Of a stretch of DNA of 64,000 nt, positions 18,054-30,778 are shown one piece after another. The position numbers were made by a program, and so were the translations under genes. Below the pieces are notes generated by a model. The model was not told the origin of the DNA. It ran no database searches and was given only the letters and a program-made list of their open reading frames with translations. Each line of letters starts with the position of its first letter. Position 1 is the stretch's first letter. The stretch is taken from contig NZ_AXVA01000005.1 of assembly GCF_000482325.1 (NCBI RefSeq), forward strand, positions 323,653-387,652, written 5' to 3'. Origin of the DNA: Bacillus sp. UNC438CL73TsuS30 (GTDB lineage: Bacteria > Bacillota > Bacilli > Bacillales > Cytobacillaceae).

Positions 18054-19889
18054 ATGAACAGAGAAGACAAACTCAAACGACAATCAAAGATTAGAAATTT
18101 TTCAATTATTGCCCATATTGACCATGGGAAATCAACGTTAGCAGACCGAATTTTAGAAAAAACGAATGCATTATCATCCCGCGAGATGAAAGATCAGCTT
18201 TTAGATTCAATGGACCTCGAGCGTGAGCGCGGAATTACGATAAAGTTAAATGCTGTACAATTAAAATACAAAGCAAAAGATGGAGAAGAATATATTTTCC
18301 ATTTGATTGATACACCGGGACACGTCGACTTTACCTATGAGGTATCAAGAAGCCTTGCTGCCTGTGAAGGCGCGGTATTAGTCGTTGATGCTGCCCAGGG
18401 AATTGAAGCACAGACACTTGCAAACGTATACCTTGCTTTGGATAACAATCTTGAAATTTTACCTGTTATTAATAAAATTGACTTGCCGAGTGCTGAGCCT
18501 GAAAGAGTTCGTAATGAAATTGAAGAAGTTATTGGCTTAGATGCATCTGAGGCTGTTTTAGCTTCTGCAAAAGCAGGAATCGGAATCGAAGAAATCCTCG
18601 AACAAGTGGTAAAAACAGTACCAGCACCAACTGGAGACCCTGAAGCGCCATTAAAAGCCCTTATTTTTGACTCTCTTTACGATGCCTATCGCGGCGTTGT
18701 TGCCTATATTCGTGTGGTAGAAGGATCCGTCAAGGTTGGCGATAAAATTAAAATGATGGCTACTGGAAAAGAATTTGAAGTAAATGAAGTAGGTGTGTTT
18801 ACTCCAAAGGCTATGATGCTCGACGAATTAACCGTTGGTGATGTCGGCTTTTTGACTGCATCGATTAAAAATGTTGGCGATACCCGTGTCGGGGATACCA
18901 TCACAAATGCAAAAAATGGCGCTGTTGAGCCGCTGCCAGGTTATCGTAAACTAAATCCAATGGTGTATTGTGGACTTTATCCAATTGATACTGCCAGATT
19001 TAATGACCTTAGGGAAGCACTTGAAAAACTTCAATTAAATGACTCTGCCCTTCAATTCGAACCTGAAACCTCACAGGCACTGGGCTTTGGCTTCCGTTGC
19101 GGTTTTTTAGGACTTCTTCATATGGAAATCATTCAGGAACGGATTGAACGTGAATTTAAAATCGATTTGATCACAACTGCGCCGAGTGTTATCTATCATG
19201 TTTATATGACAGATGGAACACAATTGAATGTAGATAATCCGTCCAACATGCCGGAACCGCAAAAACTTGACCGCGTCGAGGAGCCGTATGTAAAAGCAAC
19301 GATGATGGCTCCGAACGATTATGTTGGTGCGATTATGGAACTTTGCCAGTTAAAACGTGGAATTTTCGTTGATATGCAATACCAGGGAGAAAACCGGGTC
19401 AGTATCATTTATGAAATTCCATTGGCCGAAATTGTTTACGACTTCTTTGACCAGTTGAAATCAAGTACCCGGGGTTATGCATCTTTCGATTATGAACTGA
19501 TTGGTTATAAACCATCCAGTCTGGTAAAAATGGACATATTATTAAATACGGAAAAAGTCGATGCATTAAGCTTCATCGTCCATAAAGATTTTGCCTATGA
19601 ACGTGGGAAAGTCATTGTTGAAAAGCTGAAGGAGTTAATTCCAAGACAGCAATTTGAAGTGCCTATTCAAGCGGCAATTGGTCAAAAAATTGTTGCACGA
19701 TCCACAATCAAAGCAATGCGTAAAAACGTATTAGCTAAATGTTATGGCGGAGATATTTCTCGTAAACGTAAGCTCTTGGAAAAGCAAAAAGAAGGTAAAA
19801 AACGGATGAAACAGGTTGGATCTGTTGAAGTACCGCAAGAAGCCTTTATGGCGGTACTAAAAATGGACGACAACAATACAAAAAAATAA
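18054..19889 (+). CDS. lepA: Elongation factor 4 (LepA)
   Basis: Ribosome-associated translational GTPase (611 residues) implicated in back-translocation and initiation. The G1 motif is AHIDHGKST at residues 20-28, G3 is DTPGHVD near 84, and G4 is NKID near 140. The C-terminal LepA-specific domain ([22 protein letters not shown], around residues 563-584, here described in parts) is complete. The ATG at 18054 follows AGGAGTGAACGACC. It is followed by its own terminator and hemW. Confidence 0.96.
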   Translation: MNREDKLKRQSKIRNFSIIAHIDHGKSTLADRILEKTNALSSREMKDQLLDSMDLERERGITIKLNAVQLKYKAKDGEEYIFHLIDTPGHVDFTYEVSRSLAACEGAVLVVDAAQGIEAQTLANVYLALDNNLEILPVINKIDLPSAEPERVRNEIEEVIGLDASEAVLASAKAGIGIEEILEQVVKTVPAPTGDPEAPLKALIFDSLYDAYRGVVAYIRVVEGSVKVGDKIKMMATGKEFEVNEVGVFTPKAMMLDELTVGDVGFLTASIKNVGDTRVGDTITNAKNGAVEPLPGYRKLNPMVYCGLYPIDTARFNDLREALEKLQLNDSALQFEPETSQALGFGFRCGFLGLLHMEIIQERIEREFKIDLITTAPSVIYHVYMTDGTQLNVDNPSNMPEPQKLDRVEEPYVKATMMAPNDYVGAIMELCQLKRGIFVDMQYQGENRVSIIYEIPLAEIVYDFFDQLKSSTRGYASFDYELIGYKPSSLVKMDILLNTEKVDALSFIVHKDFAYERGKVIVEKLKELIPRQQFEVPIQAAIGQKIVARSTIKAMRKNVLAKCYGGDISRKRKLLEKQKEGKKRMKQVGSVEVPQEAFMAVLKMDDNNTKK

Positions 19890-19897
19890 ATGAACAG

Positions 19898-19941
19898 GAG
19901 GTTAGGATCTGTCTGGTATCAGGCAAGTCTAACCTCTTTTT
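19898..19941 (+). terminator. Terminator after lepA
   Basis: The GAGGTTAG/CTAACCTC arms (8 bp) enclose a 23-nt loop and are followed by a T tract. Confidence 0.75.
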
Positions 19942-19965
19942 GTTACTAAAATTGAAGGTGAAAAA

Positions 19966-21105
19966 ATGATTAGTGCAGCCTATTTTCATATCCCATTTTG
20001 TGAGCATATCTGTCATTATTGTGATTTTAATAAAGTGTTTTTAAAAGGTCAGCCGGTTGATGAATATTTGGATGCCCTTAATAAAGAAATGATACTGACC
20101 GTAGAACAATTCCCAACGAAAAAAATAGACACGATTTTTGTTGGGGGAGGGACACCGACTTCGTTAAACGAGCAACAGCTTTATCGATTTTGTGAAAATA
20201 TAAATCAGAACCTGCCAATAGGTGAAAATTACGAGTTCACCTTTGAGGCGAATCCAGGGGACTTAACAAGGGAAAAATTACAAATATTAAAGGATGCAGG
20301 GGTTAATCGAATCAGTCTTGGTGTTCAAACCTTTAATAATGAGCTGTTAAAGAAAATCGGCAGAGTACATCAGGCAAAGGATGTTTTCCAATCAGTTGTA
20401 AATGCAAAAGAGGTTGGTTTTGAGAATATCAGCGTTGACCTAATCTTTAGCCTGCCGTCGCAGACTATTACGGATTTAAAAGAAACTTTAACAGAGGCTT
20501 TTTCTTTAGATATTACCCATTACTCAGCTTACTCCTTAATCATTGAACCAAAGACTGTTTTTTATAATCTTTTGAAAAAAGGCAAGCTGCCAACCCCAGG
20601 GGAAGATACGGAGGCTGCGATGTATGATTTAATGATGGAGGAAATGGACAAACATGGTTTTAAACAATATGAAATCAGCAATTTTTCAATTCCAGGCTAT
20701 GAGAGCAGGCACAATCTTACCTATTGGAATAACGACTATTATTATGGATTTGGAGCAGGAGCACACAGTTATGTAACTGGGGTCAGACGATCCAACATAG
20801 GCCCTTTAAAAAAATATATCGATCAAATAAATCATGGAAATCTTCCAGTCCTTGAAGAACATCCTGTATCGTTTGTGGAACAAATGGAAGAGGAAATGTT
20901 TTTAGGTTTAAGAAAAACAGAAGGTGTTTCCATATCTAAATTTACATCCAAGTTTGGAAAAAATCCTCTTGAGTTGTTTCGGAAAGAAATAGAGGATTTA
21001 ATAAACAAAAAGTGGCTGGAAATCAACGATGAATATATCTTTTTAACGAAAGAGGGACGATTTTTAGGAAATGAAGTTTTTCAATCGTTCTTGGGAGTTG
21101 TTTAG
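19966..21105 (+). CDS. hemW: Radical SAM heme chaperone HemW
   Basis: A 379-residue radical SAM protein formerly called HemN-like. It delivers heme to target enzymes and is not a coproporphyrinogen dehydrogenase. The iron-sulfur motif CxxxCxxC is at Cys12, Cys16 and Cys19 (PFCEHICHYCDF). A glycine-rich VGGGTPTSL lies near residue 63. The C-terminal HemN-like domain is present. Its position between lepA and hrcA is the same as in B. subtilis. Confidence 0.94.
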   Translation: MISAAYFHIPFCEHICHYCDFNKVFLKGQPVDEYLDALNKEMILTVEQFPTKKIDTIFVGGGTPTSLNEQQLYRFCENINQNLPIGENYEFTFEANPGDLTREKLQILKDAGVNRISLGVQTFNNELLKKIGRVHQAKDVFQSVVNAKEVGFENISVDLIFSLPSQTITDLKETLTEAFSLDITHYSAYSLIIEPKTVFYNLLKKGKLPTPGEDTEAAMYDLMMEEMDKHGFKQYEISNFSIPGYESRHNLTYWNNDYYYGFGAGAHSYVTGVRRSNIGPLKKYIDQINHGNLPVLEEHPVSFVEQMEEEMFLGLRKTEGVSISKFTSKFGKNPLELFRKEIEDLINKKWLEINDEYIFLTKEGRFLGNEVFQSFLGVV

Positions 21106-21139
21106 CCCTAAGGTGTTTCTTCTTTTCGATTGCAAATGA

Positions 21140-21205
21140 TTGACACCTTCCCCCCTTTTTGATAATTTATTAGTAGAATTAGCACTCGATGGTTATGAGT
21201 GCTAA
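21140..21205 (+). promoter_or_regulatory. CIRCE operator and promoter of the hrcA-dnaK operon
   Basis: A perfect CIRCE element spans 21179-21205: TTAGCACTC, 9 bp, GAGTGCTAA. A TTGACA -35 box lies at 21140-21145, with an AT-rich -10 region around 21161-21170. HrcA binding here represses the operon until heat shock. The hrcA ribosome site begins 2 bp after the operator. Confidence 0.96.
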
Positions 21206-21219
21206 CAGAGGTGATGCGT

Positions 21220-22251
21220 GTGTTAACAGATCGTCAATTGTTAATTCTTAAGGTGATTGTTGATGACTTTATTCGATCTGCACAACCTGTTGGCTCAAGA
21301 AGTTTATCGAAGAAGGAAGAAATTTCGTTTAGTTCGGCAACGATTCGGAATGAAATGGCTGACCTTGAGGATTTAGGCTTTCTAGAAAAAACTCACACTT
21401 CATCAGGCAGAGTTCCATCAGAATTAGGTTATCGTTATTATGTGGATCATTTGCTTTCACCACAAAAGCTAAATCAGCATGATGTTTCCATTATTCAATC
21501 GCTTTTTGCAGAGAGAATTTTTGAGTTTGAAAAGATCATTCAAAAATCTGCAAAAATACTATCTGAATTAACGAATTATACGTCGATTGTCCTAGGACCG
21601 GCGGCAAGTATTAATAAACTTAGGAAAATTCAAATTATCCCATTAAATAAAGAAACAGCAGTTGCTATCTTTGTTACGGATACAGGACATGTAGAAAATC
21701 GTACTTTTTATTTGCCTCCTTCTGTTGATGCGAGTGATTTAGAAAAAACCGTTAATATTCTAAATGAACGGCTGACGAATGTTCCTCTTGAGGAATTAAC
21801 CGGTAAAATTTATAAAGAAGTTGCCCTGTTACTGAAACAGCATATTCATAATTACGATTTTATGATGAAGACGATCACTGAATCCTTGAAAATGCCTGTG
21901 AATGAAAAACTTTTCTTGGGCGGTAAAACCAATATGTTAAGTCAGCCTGAATTTCACGATCTATCCAAAATTCGCGGTTTGTTAACTATGATTGATCAGG
22001 AAGATTGGCTTTATAACCTAATCAGAAAAGAATCGGAAGGGCTAAATGTCAAAATCGGCCGTGAAAATGAAATTAGTGCAATGGAGAATTGCAGCCTGAT
22101 TACGGCTACCTACTCTGTTGGGGCGGAAAAATTAGGGACGATCGCCATCCTCGGCCCGACCCGCATGGAATATTCACGTGTCATTAGTTTACTTCAGTTG
22201 CTTAGTAAGGATTTAAGTTCAGTCCTTACGAAACTGTATCAAAACAATTAG
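21220..22251 (+). CDS. hrcA: Heat-inducible transcriptional repressor HrcA
   Basis: Winged-helix repressor that binds the CIRCE operator immediately upstream. The GTG at 21220 gives [17 protein letters not shown] and 343 residues, equal to the B. subtilis protein, and GAGGTG lies 7 bases upstream. Earlier in-frame starts at 21199-21214 fall inside the operator or ribosome site. The N-terminal HTH ([22 protein letters not shown]) is followed by the GAF-like and inserted dimerization domains. Confidence 0.96.
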   Translation: MLTDRQLLILKVIVDDFIRSAQPVGSRSLSKKEEISFSSATIRNEMADLEDLGFLEKTHTSSGRVPSELGYRYYVDHLLSPQKLNQHDVSIIQSLFAERIFEFEKIIQKSAKILSELTNYTSIVLGPAASINKLRKIQIIPLNKETAVAIFVTDTGHVENRTFYLPPSVDASDLEKTVNILNERLTNVPLEELTGKIYKEVALLLKQHIHNYDFMMKTITESLKMPVNEKLFLGGKTNMLSQPEFHDLSKIRGLLTMIDQEDWLYNLIRKESEGLNVKIGRENEISAMENCSLITATYSVGAEKLGTIAILGPTRMEYSRVISLLQLLSKDLSSVLTKLYQNN

Positions 22252-22359
22252 CACTGGTAATATTGAGTAAGGGTGAAATTTCCTAGTGTTTCGCCCCTCT
22301 TACCATGAATTGGGATATTTTAATAAATGATGTTAAATGCTTTAAGGGAGGTGAGTAAG

Positions 22360-22959
22360 TTGACGAACGAGAAACAAAATACGATGAATGAAGAAATGGC
22401 TAAACAGGCACAAGAAGCAAATCAAAAGGTAGAACTTACTGAGGAAAATACAGCAGAGACTGTGTTTGCTGAGGAAGGGACAACAGGTGAAACAACCGTT
22501 CAGGACCTTTTAAAAGAAATAGAGGGATTGAAAAACAAATTAGATGAAGCTGATAACCGTTATCTAAGGCTTCAAGCTGATTTTGATAATTTCCGCCGTC
22601 GTTCTAGATTGGATCAAGAAGCGAGCGAAAAATATAGAGCACAAAAGCTAATCACAGATTTATTGCCTGCATTGGATAATTTTGAAAGAGCCATGAAAGT
22701 GGAAGTGGACAATGAACAGGCAAAGTCACTGCTTCAAGGTATGGATATGATTTACCGTGGTATAGTGGACGCCTTGAAAAATGAAGGCGTGGAACCAATT
22801 GAAACAGTTGAAAAAGAGTTCAATCCACATTTGCATCAGGCTGTGATGCAGGAATCAAACGAAAACTATGGTTCAAATATTATCATTGAGGAGTTCCAAA
22901 AAGGTTATTTATTAAAAGACCGAGTGATTCGCGCATCAATGGTAAAGGTAAATCAATAA
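22360..22959 (+). CDS. grpE: DnaK nucleotide exchange factor GrpE
   Basis: A 199-residue co-chaperone that releases ADP from DnaK. It has an acidic, poorly conserved N-terminus, a coiled coil around residues 55-95 with [16 protein letters not shown], and a C-terminal beta domain ending in [11 protein letters not shown]. The TTG at 22360 is chosen because GGGAGGTG lies 7 bases upstream; an ATG at 22327 in the same frame has no site. Second gene of the heat-shock operon. Confidence 0.94.
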   Translation: MTNEKQNTMNEEMAKQAQEANQKVELTEENTAETVFAEEGTTGETTVQDLLKEIEGLKNKLDEADNRYLRLQADFDNFRRRSRLDQEASEKYRAQKLITDLLPALDNFERAMKVEVDNEQAKSLLQGMDMIYRGIVDALKNEGVEPIETVEKEFNPHLHQAVMQESNENYGSNIIIEEFQKGYLLKDRVIRASMVKVNQ

Positions 22960-22977
22960 GCCTACATATTATTTTAG

Positions 22978-24822
<1,845 letters not shown>

Positions 24823-24843
24823 TAAATGAAAGAGAACATATGG

Positions 24844-24880
24844 AAAAGGTCAAAGTCAGTCGAGCGGCTTTGGCTTTTTC
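24844..24880 (+). terminator. Long-stem terminator between dnaK and dnaJ
   Basis: A 14-bp stem (24844-24857 with 24866-24879, several G-U pairs) has an 8-nt loop. The 3' arm ends in five T residues. Partial termination would give less dnaJ than dnaK transcript. Confidence 0.7.
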
Positions 24881-24981
24881 TTTGATTATTTATTATATGG
24901 ACATTAAGCTTTTTATTCTTGCAATATAAATCTTTAGAGTGTTAAAATAACCTTTATGTAAATGTTTCGGGAGTGGAAATC

Positions 24982-26109
24982 ATGAGTAAACGGGATTACT
25001 ATGAGGTGCTGGGAGTTAGTAAGAGTGCTTCAAAGGATGAAATAAAAAAAGCATACCGTAAGCTCTCCAAAAAATATCATCCAGATATTAATAAAGAGCC
25101 GGATGCAGCGGATAAATTTAAGGAAATAGCTGAAGCTTATGAAGTATTAAGTGATGATCAAAAAAAGGCGCACTATGATCAATTCGGCCATACTGATCCA
25201 AATCAAGGATTTGGCGGCGGAGCTGATTTCGGAGGCGGCTTTGGCGGATTTGAGGATATCTTTAATACGTTCTTTGGCGGCGGCGGTTCTAGAAGAAGAG
25301 ATCCAAATGCTCCAAGGCAGGGTGCTGACCTTCAGTACACGATGACGGTAACTTTTGAGGAAGCAGCGTTTGGTAAAGAAACCGATATTGAAATTCCCCG
25401 CGAGGAAACATGTGGAACCTGCAGCGGTTCCGGTGCTAAGCCGGGAACAAAGCCGGAGACTTGTAACCATTGTCATGGAACAGGTCAATTAAATGTTGAA
25501 CAGAATACTCCGTTCGGCCGAATTGTTAATCGTCGGACATGTCATTATTGTAATGGAACGGGGAAAGAGATTAAAAATAAATGTTCAACCTGCGGCGGAA
25601 CAGGAAAAGTGAAAAAACGGAAAAAAATCCATGTGAAAATCCCTGCTGGTATTGATGATGGCCAACAATTAAGGATGGCTGGTCAAGGAGAAGCGGGTAT
25701 TAATGGAGGTCCAGCGGGAGATCTTTATGTAGTTTTCCATGTGCGTGACCATGAGTTTTTTGAAAGAGATGGCGATGACATTTATTGTGAAATGCCAATT
25801 ACCTTTGTTCAAGCGACATTGGGGGATGAAATTGAAGTCCCTACTCTGCATGGAAAGGTTAAGCTAAAAGTGCCTGCAGGAACTCAAACAGGAACCCAGT
25901 TCCGCTTAAAAGGAAAAGGTGTTCCAAATGTTCGCGGCTATGGTGTTGGTGATCAACATATCATTGTCAAAATCATTACGCCGACCAAGTTGAATGATAA
26001 ACAAAAGCAGCTTCTTCGCGAGTTTGCTGATATTAGTGGAAATGCACCAATTGGTGAACATGAAGAAAGTTTTTTCTCTAAAGTAAAACGTGCCTTTAAA
26101 GGTGAGTAA
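24982..26109 (+). CDS. dnaJ: Co-chaperone DnaJ (Hsp40)
   Basis: Type I J-protein of 375 residues that delivers clients to DnaK and stimulates its ATPase. It has a J domain with HPD at residues 33-35, a Gly/Phe-rich segment around 75-110, and four CxxCxGxG zinc repeats ([32 protein letters not shown]) over about residues 145-205. The C-terminal substrate domains follow. The ATG at 24982 ([11 protein letters not shown]) follows GGGAGTG. Confidence 0.97.
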   Translation: MSKRDYYEVLGVSKSASKDEIKKAYRKLSKKYHPDINKEPDAADKFKEIAEAYEVLSDDQKKAHYDQFGHTDPNQGFGGGADFGGGFGGFEDIFNTFFGGGGSRRRDPNAPRQGADLQYTMTVTFEEAAFGKETDIEIPREETCGTCSGSGAKPGTKPETCNHCHGTGQLNVEQNTPFGRIVNRRTCHYCNGTGKEIKNKCSTCGGTGKVKKRKKIHVKIPAGIDDGQQLRMAGQGEAGINGGPAGDLYVVFHVRDHEFFERDGDDIYCEMPITFVQATLGDEIEVPTLHGKVKLKVPAGTQTGTQFRLKGKGVPNVRGYGVGDQHIIVKIITPTKLNDKQKQLLREFADISGNAPIGEHEESFFSKVKRAFKGE

Positions 26110-26126
26110 GGATTGGAGTTGGTAGT

Positions 26127-27068
26127 ATGAAATGGTCCGAAATTAGTATCCATACAACAAATGAGGCAGTCGAACCGATTTCTCATATATTGCATGAGGC
26201 CGGAGCGAGCGGTGTAGTCATTGAAGATCCATTTGAGCTGACAAAGGAGAGGGAAGACCAATTCGGGGAAATCTACCAACTTAATCCCGACGATTATCCG
26301 GAGGAAGGGGTAATTGTCAAAGCGTATTTACCTGTAAATAGTTTTTTAGGGGAAACGGTGGATGCCATTAAGGAATCAATCAATAATTTGATTATTTATA
26401 ATATTGATATTGGCTTAAATAAGGTGACCATCAGTGAAGTGAATGAAGAAGAATGGGCTACCGCCTGGAAGAAGTATTATAATCCAGTAAAAATTTCTGA
26501 GAAATTCACGATCGTTCCAACATGGGAAATTTACACTCCAGTGAGCAGTGATGAACTAATCATTGAATTGGACCCTGGGATGGCATTTGGAACTGGAACA
26601 CACCCGACAACCGTTATGTGTATACAGGCTCTAGAAAGAACCGTTAAGCAAGGTGACAGAGTAATTGATGTTGGTACAGGTTCCGGCGTATTAAGTATCG
26701 CAGCAGCCATGCTTGGTGCTCATGACGTCAGGGCTTATGATCTTGATGAAGTCGCAGTTACCCAAGCTAAATTGAATATCAAGCTGAATAAGGTGAGTGA
26801 GCCTGTCTCTATTTCGCAAAATAATTTGCTTGATGGTGTGGAAGAGACTTCTGCGGATGTCGTTGTGGCTAATATTTTAGCTGAAGTGATACTAAGGTTT
26901 ACCGATGATGTGGCAAAGGTCTTAAAACCAGGTGGGTGCTTTATCGCATCCGGCATTATTCAGCAAAAGAAAGACCAGGTCAAAGAGGCTCTTGTTGAGT
27001 CTGGCTTTGAAATAACAGAAACGATTTTAATGGAAGATTGGGTTGCGCTAATTGCTAGAAGGGTATAA
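26127..27068 (+). CDS. prmA: Ribosomal protein L11 methyltransferase
   Basis: A 313-residue SAM-dependent enzyme that trimethylates L11. It has an N-terminal L11-recognition domain, a linker with [15 protein letters not shown] near residue 150, motif [14 protein letters not shown] near 180 and the NILAEVIL post-motif. It follows dnaJ after 17 bp, the conserved hrcA-grpE-dnaK-dnaJ-prmA order. Confidence 0.95.
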   Translation: MKWSEISIHTTNEAVEPISHILHEAGASGVVIEDPFELTKEREDQFGEIYQLNPDDYPEEGVIVKAYLPVNSFLGETVDAIKESINNLIIYNIDIGLNKVTISEVNEEEWATAWKKYYNPVKISEKFTIVPTWEIYTPVSSDELIIELDPGMAFGTGTHPTTVMCIQALERTVKQGDRVIDVGTGSGVLSIAAAMLGAHDVRAYDLDEVAVTQAKLNIKLNKVSEPVSISQNNLLDGVEETSADVVVANILAEVILRFTDDVAKVLKPGGCFIASGIIQQKKDQVKEALVESGFEITETILMEDWVALIARRV

Positions 27069-27073
27069 TGGAT

Positions 27074-27100
27074 AAAAAAGGAGCTTAGACTCCTTTTTTT
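27074..27100 (+). terminator. Terminator after prmA
   Basis: A 10-bp stem AAAAAAGGAG/CTCCTTTTTT ends in a T tract. It may be partial, because rsmE and mtaB follow on the same strand. Confidence 0.75.
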
Positions 27101-27174
27101 AATTTCATGGCTTTAAAAATCAATATTTTTTTAGTAAAATAAAGAGTAAAATGTTTTTAAAGAGGGTGCATCGT

Positions 27175-27924
27175 GTGCAACGCTACTTTGTTAAAGACCG
27201 AGCAAACGGAAATCGTTTTATGATTGATTCCGAAGATCGACATCATATTTTAAAGGTCATGCGCATGCATATTGGTGATCAACTCATATGTGTGGACCCG
27301 CAGGGGAAAACGGCTGTATGTGAAATTGCAGAAATTACCGATGAACAAGTCGTTGCAGACGTTGTACAATGGAAAGAAGAAAATTCTGAGCTTCCGATTT
27401 CTATTACAATCGCCAGCGGTCTGCCAAAAGGAGACAAGCTGGAGTGGATTATTCAAAAGGGGACTGAACTTGGTGCCCATAAATTTATGCCCTTTTCAGC
27501 GGCAAGGTCCGTTGTAAAATGGGATGAAAAAAAAGCAGCGAAAAAAATAGAGAGATGGCAAAAGATTGCCAAAGAAGCTGCGGAACAATCCCATCGTGCT
27601 ATTTTACCAGAAGTATCCAACTTGGTGAGCTTTAAAAATTTGCTTGCGGAAAGCAAAAACTTTGACTATAAATTAGTTGCATATGAAGAAGAAAGCCGAA
27701 GTGGAGAAACTTCGATTTTTTCTTCCACTCTTCAAAAAATGGAAAATGGTCAATCACTTTTATTTGTTTTTGGACCAGAAGGTGGATTAACGGAGGAAGA
27801 GGTTCGGCTTTTAAAAGAAAATGGTTTTTCTATTTGCGGATTGGGTCCGCGAATTTTACGAACGGAAACGGCGCCGTTATATTCACTTGCGGCGATTTCC
27901 TATCATTTTGAATTAATGAGGTGA
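27175..27924 (+). CDS. rsmE: 16S rRNA (uracil(1498)-N(3))-methyltransferase
   Basis: A SPOUT-class methyltransferase of 249 residues (YqeU). The PUA-like N-terminus begins MQRYFVKDRANGNRFMIDSE. The knotted SAM site shows FVFGPEGGLTEEEV near residue 200 and LGPRILRTETAPLY near 225. The GTG at 27175 is chosen behind AGAGGG; an ATG at 27151 in frame lacks family support. Confidence 0.94.
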   Translation: MQRYFVKDRANGNRFMIDSEDRHHILKVMRMHIGDQLICVDPQGKTAVCEIAEITDEQVVADVVQWKEENSELPISITIASGLPKGDKLEWIIQKGTELGAHKFMPFSAARSVVKWDEKKAAKKIERWQKIAKEAAEQSHRAILPEVSNLVSFKNLLAESKNFDYKLVAYEEESRSGETSIFSSTLQKMENGQSLLFVFGPEGGLTEEEVRLLKENGFSICGLGPRILRTETAPLYSLAAISYHFELMR

Positions 27925-27930
27925 GTTCTA

Positions 27931-29298
27931 ATGGCAACAGTCGCGTTTCATACACTTGGATGTAAGGTAAATCATTATGAAACTGAGGCCATTTGGCAGT
28001 TATTTAAACAAGAAGGTTACGAACGGGTCGATTTCGAAGCGATTTCCGATGTATATGTGATTAACACTTGTACGGTAACAAACACGGGTGACAAAAAAAG
28101 CCGACAAGTGATTAGAAGAGCTGTAAGGAAAAATCCAGATGCTGTTATATGTGTCACCGGTTGTTATGCACAAACATCCCCGGCAGAAATTATGGCCATT
28201 CCCGGGGTGGATATTGTCGTGGGAACACAGGACCGGATTAAAATGCTTGGTTATATTGAGCAGTATAAAAAAGAGCGTCAGCCAATTAATGGCGTAGGGA
28301 ACATTATGAAAAGCCGTGTTTATGAGGAACTGGATGTACCTTCATTCACAGATCGAACACGTGCTTCCTTAAAAATCCAAGAAGGCTGCAATAATTTTTG
28401 TACCTTCTGTATTATTCCATGGGCACGCGGCTTAATGAGATCACGTGATCCAAAAGAAGTCATTCATCAGGCACAGCAGCTTGTGGATGCCGGCTATAAA
28501 GAAATCGTGTTGACAGGTATTCATACCGGCGGTTACGGAGAGGACATGAAGGATTATAACCTTGCAGCGCTCCTTCGTGATTTAGAAGCGCAGGTGAAAG
28601 GATTAAAACGCCTTCGTATTTCATCGATTGAGGCAAGTCAAATCACTGACGAAGTCATTGAAGTCATTAAATATTCAAATATTATTGTCCGCCATTTGCA
28701 TATTCCGATTCAGTCCGGATCGAATACGGTCTTAAAGCGGATGCGCCGGAAATATACGATGGAATTTTTCGCTGAAAGATTGGATCGTTTAAAGGAAGTA
28801 CTTCCAGGTCTAGCTGTTACATCTGATGTAATTGTTGGTTTCCCGGGTGAAACAGAAGAAGAGTTTATGGAGACTTATCATTTTATTAAGGAGCATAAAT
28901 TCTCTGAACTCCATGTCTTCCCGTATTCTAAAAGGACTGGTACTCCTGCTGCACGAATGGAAGATCAAATCGATGAGGAAGTTAAAAATGAGCGGGTTCA
29001 CCGTCTCATTACTCTTTCTGATCAATTGGCGAAGGAATATGCTTCACAATTTGAAGACGATGTTCTTGAAGTCATACCGGAAGAAGAATATAAAGAGGAA
29101 CCAAATTCCGGTTTATATGTTGGATATACAGATAATTATTTAAAAGTTGTACTTCAGGCAACAGAAGAAATGGTTGGGAAAATTGTAAAAGTGAAAATTA
29201 CGAAAGCTGCATACCCTTATAATCAAGGGCAATTCGTTCGGATCGTTGAGGATACTCCAGTAAAAGAATTGTTTATAGAAGAAGAAGCTGCCATGTAA
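27931..29298 (+). CDS. mtaB: tRNA N6-threonylcarbamoyladenosine(37) methylthiotransferase
   Basis: Radical SAM methylthiotransferase (455 residues, YqeV) that converts t6A37 to ms2t6A. The N-terminal cluster ligands are Cys11, Cys47 and Cys78, and the radical SAM CxxxCxxC is Cys153, Cys157 and Cys160 (EGCNNFCTFC). A TRAM domain forms the C-terminus. It lies 6 bp after rsmE. A hairpin terminator follows. Confidence 0.95.
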   Translation: MATVAFHTLGCKVNHYETEAIWQLFKQEGYERVDFEAISDVYVINTCTVTNTGDKKSRQVIRRAVRKNPDAVICVTGCYAQTSPAEIMAIPGVDIVVGTQDRIKMLGYIEQYKKERQPINGVGNIMKSRVYEELDVPSFTDRTRASLKIQEGCNNFCTFCIIPWARGLMRSRDPKEVIHQAQQLVDAGYKEIVLTGIHTGGYGEDMKDYNLAALLRDLEAQVKGLKRLRISSIEASQITDEVIEVIKYSNIIVRHLHIPIQSGSNTVLKRMRRKYTMEFFAERLDRLKEVLPGLAVTSDVIVGFPGETEEEFMETYHFIKEHKFSELHVFPYSKRTGTPAARMEDQIDEEVKNERVHRLITLSDQLAKEYASQFEDDVLEVIPEEEYKEEPNSGLYVGYTDNYLKVVLQATEEMVGKIVKVKITKAAYPYNQGQFVRIVEDTPVKELFIEEEAAM

Positions 29299-29324
29299 GG
29301 ACCCTATATTCGGGTCCTTTTTTC
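29297..29324 (+). terminator. Terminator after mtaB
   Basis: An AAGGACCC/GGGTCCTT stem is followed by a T tract. Confidence 0.85.
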
Positions 29325-29404
29325 TTTGAAAGGGGTATCCTATATTCAGCAGCAGATTTCATTTTACTTCGCCATATCCATTGAATCGTGAAGGGAGCAA
29401 ACAA

Positions 29405-30079
29405 ATGACAACTGTCAAGATCGCTGCAATGATTGATCATACTTTGTTAAAACCGGATGCAACGAGGCAACAAATTGAAACTCTTTGCCAAGAGGCAAAA
29501 GAGTATAAATTTTTTTCCGTTTGCGTGAATCCAGCATGGGTAAAAACTTGTAGTGATTTATTAAATGGAAGTGATGTTAAGGTTTGTACGGTGATTGGCT
29601 TTCCATTAGGAGCCACAACATCCGAAACAAAGGCATTTGAAACAAAAAATGCGATTGACCACGGTGCTGATGAAGTTGATATGGTTATTAATATTGGGGC
29701 ATTAAAGGACCATAACGACCAATTAGTGGAAAGTGATATTCGGGCTGTTGTGGATGCTGCAGAAGCAAGGGCGTTAACTAAGGTAATCATTGAAACAAGT
29801 CTTTTAACTCAGGAAGAGAAGATTCGTGCCTGCCAGCTTGCCGTTCAAGCTGGTGCTGACTTTGTAAAAACCTCTACAGGTTTTTCTTCCGGTGGAGCTA
29901 CAATAGAGGATATTGCGTTGATGAGGCAGGCTGTGGGTCCGGAACTGGGTGTAAAAGCATCCGGCGGGGTTAGAAGCACTGAAGATGCACTGAAAATGAT
30001 TGAGGCGGGTGCAACAAGAATTGGAGCAAGCTCAGGTGTTGCCATTCTTAAAGGGCTAACCGAAACAAGCTCCTATTAA
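29405..30079 (+). CDS. deoC: Deoxyribose-phosphate aldolase
   Basis: Class I aldolase splitting 2-deoxyribose 5-phosphate into acetaldehyde and glyceraldehyde 3-phosphate in nucleoside salvage. The 224-residue TIM barrel has the Schiff-base lysine Lys155 in [14 protein letters not shown] and [11 protein letters not shown] near the N-terminus. The ATG at 29405 follows GAAGGGAGC. In B. subtilis deoC lies in the dra-nupC-pdp operon elsewhere; here it is single, between mtaB and the Na/Pi transporter. Confidence 0.95.
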   Translation: MTTVKIAAMIDHTLLKPDATRQQIETLCQEAKEYKFFSVCVNPAWVKTCSDLLNGSDVKVCTVIGFPLGATTSETKAFETKNAIDHGADEVDMVINIGALKDHNDQLVESDIRAVVDAAEARALTKVIIETSLLTQEEKIRACQLAVQAGADFVKTSTGFSSGGATIEDIALMRQAVGPELGVKASGGVRSTEDALKMIEAGATRIGASSGVAILKGLTETSSY

Positions 30080-30104
30080 AAAAGACGGCCGCGGCCGTCT
30101 TTTA
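30078..30104 (+). terminator. Terminator after deoC
   Basis: An AGACGGCCGCGGCCGTCT palindrome is flanked by A and T runs. Confidence 0.85.
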
Positions 30105-30189
30105 AAGGTTTCCTTTTTGAGGTGCTTTTCTTAAAATACCTGCCGAAATGACAGTCGTATTGGCATCGTTATTGGTAAATTAAAAAGTT

Positions 30190-30212
30190 AAACTCGCCAT
30201 AATGGCGAGTTT
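30190..30212. terminator. Second hairpin downstream of deoC
   Basis: The AAACTCGCCA/TGGCGAGTTT arms form a 10-bp stem with a 3-nt loop, followed by TTCTTC. It could be a back-up terminator. Confidence 0.5.
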
Positions 30213-30778
30213 CTTCATTAGGAATACAAAAACCCCTTCCCGTAATGCATCACTTTGAGGTTCTCTTAGATTTTTGGGTAAAACCCACTCCTTTTTAAAT
30301 AAGAGGTCTCGTCCTTAATCTAGTAACCAGCAAAAGTAACATAAGCGAAGATTTTTCGGTTAAATGAAGAATGGAGTTCATTTCGGGGTAAATAAGGGAA
30401 GATTTTCCGAGTATGCAAAGCAAAATCCCCCATTTTCACGTTTTTCGAGTCAATAGGCGAAAAATCTTCGTTTATTTAAAGCTTTTTGTATGAAAATTTC
30501 TAATTAAGCGAAATTGGTTCGTCTATTTATCTGATCGGGTGTTAACCTAATCCCCCAATCTATAAACGGTGCTGCAAATGACAGAAGTTTTGACTTTATT
30601 TTTTAATTGTACAATATTTATTATCCATCATAATAAAGATGTCAATTGCTATATCAAAGTTAATGAAATTTCGTATTAACCTTGATAAATAAAGAAAAAG
30701 ACGTATGCCAATTCATACGTCAATTCTTATGCCTTTTAATAAAAATGCATCCGAAAACGGAACCCTATAGCCGTCTTT
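30213..30778. repeat. Gene-free region with degenerate repeats about 50 bp apart
   Basis: No supported coding frame. Related 20-22-mers occur at 30341 (ATAAGCGAAGATTTTTCGG), 30391 (AATAAGGGAAGATTTTCCG), inverted at about 30452-30475 (AATAGGCGAAAAATCTTCG on the given strand), and more weakly at 30502. The first and third form a long inverted repeat. I recognise no terminal features of an insertion sequence. The last 100 bp before the transporter stop contain nothing I can name. Confidence 0.6.

Noticed and set aside
30213-30778. CRISPR array, considered because of the roughly 50-bp repeat spacing
   Set aside because: Repeat units diverge, one is inverted, there are only three or four, and no cas genes are nearby.
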